Shown here piece after piece: positions 1 to 5,386 of a stretch of 7,297 nt of DNA (the first letter of the stretch is position 1; the number at the start of each line of letters is the position of its first letter). The notes under the pieces are model-generated. The model saw only the letters and a list, made by a program, of their open reading frames with translations, was not told the origin of the DNA and did not search any database. The DNA is from an uncultured Collinsella sp. (GTDB taxonomy: Bacteria; Actinomycetota; Coriobacteriia; Coriobacteriales; Coriobacteriaceae), in assembly GCA_902482185.1 (NCBI GenBank), contig CABSZR010000067.1, positions 1-7,297 on the forward strand, given 5' to 3'. The translations under genes were made by a program, and so were the position numbers.

Positions 1-2591
1 AGCTTGCTTGGCGAAACAAAGCGGTCTTCATACTGAATTGATTCACTAATGTCGGGTGCCTTGTCATAGTTAATAAACACGGGGAATGTATTGGTCTTCT
101 CGTCGTAGAAGTAACCGCCAAGATTTTGGCCGTTGATGTTCTTTTCCCAGTTCATCAAGCGGCAAACCTCTTCGTACGTGTACTTGGCATTGAGAACGAA
201 ATTTGTGTTTTCGTACGTCTCGGCATAGTCGAGTCGGTTGCGCGCAATGCCAAAATCCAGCACCTCGAGAATCTGACGCTTGAACTCTGCGTTGCGCAGG
301 GCGCTCGCAAACACTTCGGTCAGACGAGGTCCGGTTCCATCGTCAATAAGCAGGGAAACGAAATCCTTAGGAGTGGCAAAGTCGCCCTTAAGGACAGCGA
401 TTGCCGACCTAACGGCGCCGTCCTTAAGCTGTGCGCGGTAGTTCCTAAGCGCGGCCTCGCGCATATGTCGATAGCCCTCGTGTCCGGCTTCGACGAGCGT
501 TTGAAGCAAATAGAGGTCTTCGAATCGCTTGCCCGCGGCGAGCTTTTGCGAAATAAATTTGAGAATCTTGGTTTGATCAGAGGAAAAATGGACTGTGTAG
601 CCCGGCTCGTATTTGGAAAGAAATGCGTGGTAGGATCCCAGGCCGCTGTTCTTGAAGATAAGCAGCGGATCGATGGAGCCATTACGATCGAATTCGAGCA
701 GCGAGGGAATCTTGCCGAGTTTCTGACGCAAGTCGAGATATTCGTTCTTCAAAAATCTGACGGAGGTAAAGTCGCCGCCGTCGATGGCCTTATAGATGCG
801 AGCTTCGGAAATACGATCGAAGCTTACCGTTGAGCATCCGGGGATCGCCGAATCGCTCTCTTGGACGAGACGACGCAGGCGGTCTTTGTTGTACGTCTTG
901 TCACCCGAAAGCGCGATGGGCACCAAGAAGTTGCTCTGGTAGTTGCCAATAAAGTCGAGCACCAGTGCGTATTCCTTGCCATCATTCAGGCGCAAACCTC
1001 GTCCGAGCTGCTGAATAAAGATGATTGCGGAGTCGGTGCGTCGAAGCATGATGATCTGATTGAGCGAGGGGATGTCGACGCCTTCGTTCATGATATCGAC
1101 CGAGAAAATGTACTCAAGCTCGCCGGCTTCAAGTCGGCTGATCGCGGCATCGCGGACTTCATCAGAATCTTGACCGCTAATCGCAGCTGTTCGATATCCG
1201 AGAGCGTTGAATTTGCGCGACAGTTCTTCGGCCTCGGCGTTTCGATTGCAGAAAATTAAGCCCCTGCGGTTGCTTTTGGTGACGCTATATTCTTCGATCT
1301 TCTCGGTGATGTGACGCACACGCTCGTCAGACGTCAAGCGTCCGAACAAGGCAGTATCTTCGACCGTCTCGTCGTCAATCTCCAGATCGTGAATGCCAAA
1401 ATAATGGAAGGGGGCTAGCATCTTCTCGGCCAAAGCGTCCTGCAGCGTGATCTGGAACGCGATGACGTGATTGAAAAGGGCAAAGACGTCATAGCCGTCG
1501 GTGCGATTAGGCGTAGCGGTCATGCCCAGATAAAACCGAGGTGTAAAGTGCGACATGATGGATTGGTAGCTCTGAGATCCCGTGCGGTGGGCCTCGTCGA
1601 TGACGATGTAGTCGAACTCATCGCGACGGAAATCGCTCAGATGTTTGGCGACCGAAGAACACATGGCAAACACGCAGGTGGCATTGCTTATATTCTTGCT
1701 AGTTTGATAGGTGTCGAACGTATAGGTACTACCTAAGAGCCGTTCGTAGCTTGCACGGGAGGCGTCTATAATGCGCCGGCGATGCGCAAGAAAGAGGATA
1801 CGCCGGGGTTTAGTTGCGAGCACGTCGAACGCCGAAAGGAAGGTCTTGCCAGTGCCGGTTGCCGAGACCAGCAATGCACGGGTCTCGCCCTTGCGGTGGA
1901 TTACGCCGAGCGCCTCAAGGGCGCGCTGTTGCATTTTATTGGGCTTGATTTCTTCGAGGTCGTTCGTGGTTGGGCTAACAGCTGCCTGGAACGTCGGTTT
2001 CGATTTGGGCTTTGACGGACATACCGATCGATATGCGGCATAGTTCTCAATCCAGTCTTGGGAAAGCAAAACGGTTGAGGTGTCGTTCCACAGCGAATCA
2101 AACTCGCCCCTCAGTTCGCCGAGTAGGCGGCTGTTCTCGACAGTCTGGTACAGCACGTTCCATTCTTTATTACAGGTGAGGGCGGTCTGCGTCATGTTCG
2201 AGCTGCCGACGATGACCGTACTGGTTTCGCCCTTATCAAAAATGTATCCCTTGGCATGCAGATTACCCTGGAATACGCGAACTTCCATGTTGTCGTATTC
2301 CAGGAGCTTGCGAAAGGCATCGGGTGAGTTGAAGTTGAGATAGGTGGACGTGAGCAGCCTGCCCTTAATGCCACGCTGCTTGAGCTCCTGGAACGCCTCG
2401 ACCAGGATTTGAAGGCCGCCGTCTGCAACAAAAGCTACGCAAAAGTCAAAAGAGCTGCAGGTTGAGAGCTGCTCCTTCATAACGGATAGTAGTGTTCCGC
2501 CTGTCGCCTTCGAGTTGGCGATGAGCTTGGGCGAATCGTTCTCGCGTGCAAGCGAGTCGAATTCAATATCAATCTGCTGCTGCGTAGTCAT
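1..2591 (-). CDS. SauUSI-like type IV restriction enzyme: PLD nuclease + SF2 helicase + DUF3427 (3' end cut by window)
   Basis: Read on the minus strand from the ATG at 2591-2589, the frame is open for 863 codons to the window edge. The N-terminal nuclease domain (about 1-170) has the phospholipase-D signature HAK at 112-114 followed by GSSN at 129-132. The helicase core (about 215-550) has Walker A SATGTGKT at 243-250, DEAH at 332-335, TAT at 358-360, GLIFCNR at 444-450 and QQLGRGLR at 527-534. The rest (about 560-863) matches the DUF3427 type, including the stretch NWEKNINGQNLGGYF at 814-828. This order is that of SauUSI, an ATP-dependent enzyme of about 950 residues that cuts DNA carrying 5-methyl- or 5-hydroxymethylcytosine; some 90 residues would then be missing. 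A weak AAAGG lies 13 nt before the ATG. No methyltransferase or other defence gene is adjacent. GC content is lower than in the neighbours, which suggests acquisition by transfer. The specificity of this homologue is unknown. A general DEAD/DEAH helicase with a PLD domain is the fallback name. Confidence 0.9.
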   Translation of the reverse strand, partial: MTTQQQIDIEFDSLARENDSPKLIANSKATGGTLLSVMKEQLSTCSSFDFCVAFVADGGLQILVEAFQELKQRGIKGRLLTSTYLNFNSPDAFRKLLEYDNMEVRVFQGNLHAKGYIFDKGETSTVIVGSSNMTQTALTCNKEWNVLYQTVENSRLLGELRGEFDSLWNDTSTVLLSQDWIENYAAYRSVCPSKPKSKPTFQAAVSPTTNDLEEIKPNKMQQRALEALGVIHRKGETRALLVSATGTGKTFLSAFDVLATKPRRILFLAHRRRIIDASRASYERLLGSTYTFDTYQTSKNISNATCVFAMCSSVAKHLSDFRRDEFDYIVIDEAHRTGSQSYQSIMSHFTPRFYLGMTATPNRTDGYDVFALFNHVIAFQITLQDALAEKMLAPFHYFGIHDLEIDDETVEDTALFGRLTSDERVRHITEKIEEYSVTKSNRRGLIFCNRNAEAEELSRKFNALGYRTAAISGQDSDEVRDAAISRLEAGELEYIFSVDIMNEGVDIPSLNQIIMLRRTDSAIIFIQQLGRGLRLNDGKEYALVLDFIGNYQSNFLVPIALSGDKTYNKDRLRRLVQESDSAIPGCSTVSFDRISEARIYKAIDGGDFTSVRFLKNEYLDLRQKLGKIPSLLEFDRNGSIDPLLIFKNSGLGSYHAFLSKYEPGYTVHFSSDQTKILKFISQKLAAGKRFEDLYLLQTLVEAGHEGYRHMREAALRNYRAQLKDGAVRSAIAVLKGDFATPKDFVSLLIDDGTGPRLTEVFASALRNAEFKRQILEVLDFGIARNRLDYAETYENTNFVLNAKYTYEEVCRLMNWEKNINGQNLGGYFYDEKTNTFPVFINYDKAPDISESIQYEDRFVSPSK

Positions 2592-2630
2592 CCTGGCCAA
2601 ACCTTTCGAAAGACTATGTTGGCGCCAGGA
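2591..2630. repeat. Interrupted inverted repeat over the start of the restriction gene
   Basis: TCCTGGCCAA at 2591-2600 is the reverse complement of TTGGCGCCAGGA at 2619-2630 except for a 2-base CG bulge, giving 10 paired positions. A perfect 10-bp palindrome, CTTTCGAAAG (2603-2612), sits in the loop and contains the AAAGG that would serve as ribosome binding site. One arm includes the A of the start codon and the other overlaps a possible -10 box. It could be a repressor operator or, if transcription starts far enough upstream, an mRNA hairpin hiding the start. Confidence 0.6.
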
Positions 2631-2635
2631 TAACA
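2627..2635 (-). promoter_or_regulatory. Possible extended -10 promoter of the restriction gene
   Basis: On the minus strand 2635-2627 reads TGTTATCCT, that is TGn followed by TATCCT, which matches four of six bases of the -10 consensus. No convincing -35 hexamer lies 16-18 nt upstream. Transcription would begin near 2620, about 30 nt before the ATG. The element overlaps the distal arm of the inverted repeat. Confidence 0.3.
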
Positions 2636-2752
2636 GATCGATCGTTCGTGTTTTGGGCGTATGACGGTATTGATTTCCGGCTTTGGTCTGAGGGGCGCGG
2701 TTTCCCCATGGATGTCCGCACGACATGTGACACTTACCCTGCCGCCCTGCTC

Positions 2753-2765
2753 TGCCGCGGCGGCA
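2753..2765. repeat. 13-bp GC-rich palindrome
   Basis: TGCCGC-G-GCGGCA is a perfect palindrome around one central base, 39 nt before the start of the small membrane protein gene. It lies in the 212-bp divergent gap (2592-2803), in which I found no other gene and no clear sigma-70-type promoter for the rightward gene. It could be a protein-binding site, but chance occurrence in GC-rich DNA is plausible. Confidence 0.3.
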
Positions 2766-2803
2766 TGTACCCAAACAACGATCCTCTAAGGAGTTCGATA
2801 CCA

Positions 2804-3043
2804 ATGAGCGATAACACCAAGCATCTCGCAAAGAAGTGCGTCAAGGACGCGGGGCCGTGCCTCGCGTTGTGCCTTGCCGGCGCAGCGGTCGCGCTGCTGG
2901 CTGTTCTGGGGCCATTCGACGTGCTCCGAAGTGCCAGCTCTCTGCACGTTTGCATGGCCCTTGCCGGCGCCATGATGACCGGCGGCGTGCTCAATCTGGT
3001 TTTTTGGGTGCTTGACCCGTTTGGATGGAAGAACGAAGGGTAA
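2804..3043 (+). CDS. Small two-helix membrane protein of unknown function
   Basis: The 79-residue product has a short basic N terminus (KHLAKKCVK, 6-14) and two hydrophobic segments at about 17-37 and 47-70. A short loop carrying one arginine joins them, and the tail DPFGWKNEG is polar. It is predicted to be a small integral membrane protein. The start at 2804 is chosen because TAAGGAG (2787-2793) stands 10 nt upstream; the frame stays open back to 2648, but that part has no ribosome site and reads like non-coding DNA. It is followed by the phosphoesterase gene after 85 bp and could be cotranscribed with it. I do not recognise the family, and no motif points to a function. The composition fits the local GC-rich background. 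Confidence 0.7.
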   Translation: MSDNTKHLAKKCVKDAGPCLALCLAGAAVALLAVLGPFDVLRSASSLHVCMALAGAMMTGGVLNLVFWVLDPFGWKNEG

Positions 3044-3128
3044 GCCCTAAGGGGTGGAAGGGCTGGAACGGTTGACTTAGTGATCGTGCAGAATGTGGGC
3101 TAGCGACTTACAGGGAAGTGGTGATCCG

Positions 3129-3854
3129 ATGACGGTCTATGTGACGGGCGATATTCACGGCGGCGTCGACATGCAAAAGCTTCGCGACTGGGATCTTGGG
3201 GATGGTCTGACAAGTGACGACTATCTCATCATCGCGGGCGACTTTGGCTTTCCGTGGGATTTCTCTGCCGAGGAATGTGCCGATATTGCCTGGCTGGAAT
3301 CGCGTCCCTATACCGTGCTGTTCGTCGACGGCAATCACGAGCGTTTCGATCACTGGGCGGAACGCCCCATGGAGTTGTGGCACGGTGGGCTGACGCAGCG
3401 CCTGTCGGATACCTCGCCCATACGGCGCCTGACGCGCGGCGAGGTTTTTGAGCTCGACGGCTCAACGGTCTTTACCATGGGCGGCGCCACGAGCGTGGAC
3501 AAGGAATACCGCATTCCGTATTCCAGCTGGTGGCCGCAGGAGCTGCCGGACGAGCGCAACTTTGAGGAGGCGCGGGCAAAGCTCGACAGCGTGGGCTGGA
3601 CGGTCGACTACGTGATCACTCACACCTGCTCTACGCGCATGCTTTCGTCCACGCTTTATCCAGCGTCCGGCTGGAATTGCCCCTCCGTTGATCGGCTTAC
3701 GGCATTTTTCGATGAGCTGGAAGACCGCTTGGACTACAAGCGCTGGTACTACGGGCATTTTCATCGGGATACCAACCCGGCCGAGCGTCACACCGTGCTC
3801 TACGACTGCATCGTTCGCTTGGGCGACGAACTCCAGCCCTGGGATGTTGCGTAG
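3129..3854 (+). CDS. Calcineurin-like metallophosphoesterase
   Basis: This 241-residue cytoplasmic enzyme has the full set of two-metal phosphoesterase motifs in order: GDIHG (7-11), GDFG (37-40), GNHE (68-71), ITH with H165, and GHFH (209-212). The expected metal ligands D8, H10, D38, N69, H165, H210 and H212 are therefore all present. The central GGATSVD (118-124) and the segment YSSWWPQELP (131-140) are typical of a compact bacterial and phage-borne subgroup. The family hydrolyses phosphomono- or diesters, and the substrate cannot be read from the sequence. No signal peptide or membrane segment is visible. The start at 3129 is preferred because AGGGAAG (3112-3118) lies 10 nt upstream and because the first motif then begins at residue 7. 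An in-frame ATG at 3093 lacks a ribosome site. The stop is 15 bp from the stop of the converging gluQ-RS gene. Confidence 0.88.
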   Translation: MTVYVTGDIHGGVDMQKLRDWDLGDGLTSDDYLIIAGDFGFPWDFSAEECADIAWLESRPYTVLFVDGNHERFDHWAERPMELWHGGLTQRLSDTSPIRRLTRGEVFELDGSTVFTMGGATSVDKEYRIPYSSWWPQELPDERNFEEARAKLDSVGWTVDYVITHTCSTRMLSSTLYPASGWNCPSVDRLTAFFDELEDRLDYKRWYYGHFHRDTNPAERHTVLYDCIVRLGDELQPWDVA

Positions 3855-3869
3855 AGGCGGGGTGGCTGG

Positions 3870-4871
3870 CTACTCGACCGTTACAGTGATGTTCTCCCGA
3901 TGCGCGCGGATGACGTCCCAGCTAAAGTGCTCGACCAGCTGCTCGGCGGTACGCGGCGTGGTGTCCGGCGCGATGCCTGTTTGCCCGGCGAGCCATCCCA
4001 ACAGTGCCTCGGGTGTGCCAAAGCGGGTGCGGAGCTCGCCCAGGTCCAGATCGCGATCGCGCTTGGAAAGGCGGCGGCCGTCCGGTGACATGAGCAGCGG
4101 AATGTGCGCGTAGTGCGGCGTGGGCAGTCCCAGCAGATGTTGCAGATAGATCTGGCGGGGCGTGGAGCCCAGCAGGTCGCATCCGCGTACGATCTCGGTG
4201 ACGCCCATGGCAGCGTCGTCGACCACCACGGCCAGCTGGTAGGCAAACACGCCGTCGCTGCGGCGCACCAAAAAGTCGCCGCATTCGGTGGCGAGTGCCT
4301 CGCATTGGGCCCCGTACGTGCGGTCCACGAATTCGATCACGTCGCTGGCGAGGTCGTCGACGGTGGGCACGCGCAGGCGCGTGGCCGGAGCACGCAGGGC
4401 ACTGCGGCGGGTGATTTCATCAGCAGAAAGACCTCTGCAGGCGCCGCGGTAGATGGGCGTGCCGTCGCTGGCGTGCGGCGCGCTCGCGGCGTGGAGTTCG
4501 GCACGCGTGCAAAAACAGGGATAGGTGAGGCCGGCGTCTTGCAGCTGGCGCAGGGCGTCCTCGTACAGATCCAGGCGATCGTGCTGGTAGTAGGGGCCTT
4601 CGTCCCACTCGAGCCCCAGCCAGGTCAGATCGTCAATCAGTTGAGCGGCAAGTTCCGGGCGCTTACAGCGATCGTCCAGGTCCTCGATGCGCAACACAAT
4701 GCTGCCGCCTTGGCTGCGGGCCGAAAGCCACGAGCAGAGGCAGCTGAACACGTTGCCCAAGTGCATGCGGCCCGAGGGCGACGGGGCAAAGCGGCCCACG
4801 ACGGGGGTGGGCACTGCCGTTGCTGGTGCGTCCGCGGCGGGCGTTGCTATGTTGCGTGTTTTGATATCCAT
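3870..4871 (-). CDS. gluQ: tRNA glutamyl-Q(34) synthetase (GluQ-RS)
   Basis: GluQ-RS activates glutamate with ATP and attaches it to queuosine at position 34 of tRNA-Asp. It resembles the catalytic half of glutamyl-tRNA synthetase and lacks the anticodon-binding domain. The 333-residue product shows GRFAPSPSG (26-34), the HIGH-type motif HLGN (37-40), RIEDLDD (61-67), and the KMSKS-type motif LSKRDRD (268-274). A zinc site of the YadB type is formed by C119, C121, Y141 and C145. The spacing from the second cysteine to the tyrosine is 19 residues, against 11 in E. coli as I recall it, so there is a small insertion. The N terminus has about 25 Ala/Pro/Thr-rich residues before the first motif. 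The ATG at 4871 has no Shine-Dalgarno but follows a TATACT hexamer. The frame stays open upstream to 5258, but that stretch crosses a terminator-like hairpin and has no synthetase homology. Confidence 0.93.
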   Translation of the reverse strand: MDIKTRNIATPAADAPATAVPTPVVGRFAPSPSGRMHLGNVFSCLCSWLSARSQGGSIVLRIEDLDDRCKRPELAAQLIDDLTWLGLEWDEGPYYQHDRLDLYEDALRQLQDAGLTYPCFCTRAELHAASAPHASDGTPIYRGACRGLSADEITRRSALRAPATRLRVPTVDDLASDVIEFVDRTYGAQCEALATECGDFLVRRSDGVFAYQLAVVVDDAAMGVTEIVRGCDLLGSTPRQIYLQHLLGLPTPHYAHIPLLMSPDGRRLSKRDRDLDLGELRTRFGTPEALLGWLAGQTGIAPDTTPRTAEQLVEHFSWDVIRAHRENITVTVE

Positions 4872-4878
4872 GCGGATG

Positions 4879-4884
4879 AGTATA
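4879..4884 (-). promoter_or_regulatory. Possible -10 box of gluQ-RS, leaderless arrangement
   Basis: The minus strand reads TATACT here, five of six bases of the -10 consensus, with 7 nt between it and the ATG at 4871. Transcription would then start at or next to the A of the start codon, which matches the absence of a ribosome binding site. The -35 region is GC-rich and shows no good match. Confidence 0.45.
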
Positions 4885-5007
4885 GCGCGGGGCTTGGCAG
4901 GGAAGGCGTTGCCGCGCTCACAAGTTGGCGGCGGTGTGCATTGCGCACGGTGGGTTTGCGGCTCAAGGTCTCGATCGCTGCGTACCGACTTAGCCTCACA
5001 AACGACA

Positions 5008-5043
5008 GAAACCCCGGCAGCTCTTCGCAACTGCCGGGGTTTC
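5008..5043. terminator. Terminator-like hairpin, usable on both strands
   Basis: GAAACCCCGGCAG (5008-5020) and CTGCCGGGGTTTC (5031-5043) form a perfect 13-bp stem around a 10-nt loop. The T run after the stem is short in either direction: TTTCCG on the plus strand and TTTCTGTCGTTT on the minus strand. The A/T pairs at the base and the GC core are typical of bidirectional intrinsic terminators. No recognised gene ends into it from either side. Confidence 0.65.
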
Positions 5044-5050
5044 CGCGGAA
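5041..5050. repeat. Perfect 10-bp palindrome next to the hairpin
   Basis: TTCCGCGGAA is self-complementary and overlaps the last three bases of the right arm of the terminator-like stem. It may be a protein site or a coincidence of GC-rich sequence. Confidence 0.3.
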
Positions 5051-5068
5051 AAGGGGGACATGATCCTC

Positions 5069-5119
5069 GAGCGAACGGCAAAGGGGCAAACCGTTTTCGC
5101 TCAACTGCTTTATGCCCCT
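5069..5119. other. Structured segment able to form an H-type pseudoknot
   Basis: GAGCGAACGG (5069-5078) pairs with CCGTTTTCGCTC (5091-5102) as a 10-bp stem with a 2-nt bulge and a 12-nt loop. Inside that loop AGGGGCA (5082-5088) is the exact complement of TGCCCCT (5113-5119), which lies 10 nt beyond the stem. The two helices interlock as in a classical H-type pseudoknot. The pairing works in RNA of either strand. On the minus strand it would precede the terminator-like hairpin and gluQ-RS, the order expected of a leader RNA. It could equally be part of an extragenic repeat. The strand is unassigned because there is no clear promoter. Confidence 0.4.
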
Positions 5120-5223
5120 CGGCTGGCGGCTCAGTCAGCGCATGCCGCGCCCACACAAAGCCGCTACACCTGTGACGGAGCTGTGAAGTGGTATCTATTG
5201 CTGGCGCAGGCCATGCCAAGGGT

Positions 5224-5265
5224 GTCCCTAATGACTGGTCATTTAAGAACGTCCCCAATGACTGG
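5224..5265. repeat. Two imperfect 15-bp direct repeats, period 27
   Basis: GTCCCTAATGACTGG (5224-5238) recurs at 5251-5265 with one change (GTCCCCAATGACTGG). The first copy is also part of a small inverted repeat, AATGAC-TG-GTCATT (5230-5243). Such GTCCCC/AATGACT units resemble dispersed extragenic repeats of the kind associated with REP/RAYT transposases. This assignment is inference, and no transposase gene is present here. Confidence 0.5.
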
Positions 5266-5386
5266 CTGTTGGGGTGCGGGTGTGACTTTCATCCCGTTTG
5301 GCGCTCCGGTCGCCTAGATGTTCGTCATGCGTACCCGCAAACGTGGGACAATGGCGCTGTTGGTTTTACAGACAAAGGATGTGCCT

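Larger units (their letters stand above)
4872..5386. other. 515-bp divergent intergenic region without a convincing gene
   Basis: This gap separates the starts of gluQ-RS (leftward) and the DUF2207 gene (rightward). Open frames on both strands cross it but lack ribosome sites, recognisable domains and sensible starts. It holds a terminator-like hairpin, a pseudoknot-capable segment and a pair of direct repeats, each listed separately. I saw no tRNA. No clear sigma-70-type promoter for the DUF2207 gene could be assigned. Confidence 0.6.

Noticed and set aside
126..833. 235-codon plus-strand open frame opposite the restriction gene
   Set aside because: It lies antisense to a continuous frame with clear DUF3427 similarity and has no recognisable domain of its own.
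2648..2803. Upstream extension of the small membrane protein frame
   Set aside because: The start has no ribosome site, whereas the ATG at 2804 follows TAAGGAG at normal spacing.
3043..3064. AGCCCT / AGGGCT inverted repeat after the small membrane protein as a terminator
   Set aside because: Only 6 bp, with a 10-nt loop and no T run after it.
3072..3077. TTGACT as a -35 box for the phosphoesterase gene
   Set aside because: No -10-like hexamer lies 15-19 nt downstream.
4904..5007. Possible tRNA or tRNA fragment before the terminator-like hairpin
   Set aside because: No acceptor stem or T-loop pairing could be built.
4104..5063. 319-codon plus-strand open frame opposite gluQ-RS
   Set aside because: Antisense to a confidently identified synthetase; its length comes from high GC in the opposite frame, and its product shows no known motif.
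4872..5258. Upstream extension of the gluQ-RS frame (129 more codons)
   Set aside because: It crosses a perfect 13-bp terminator-like stem, has no synthetase homology, and would make the protein far longer than the family.
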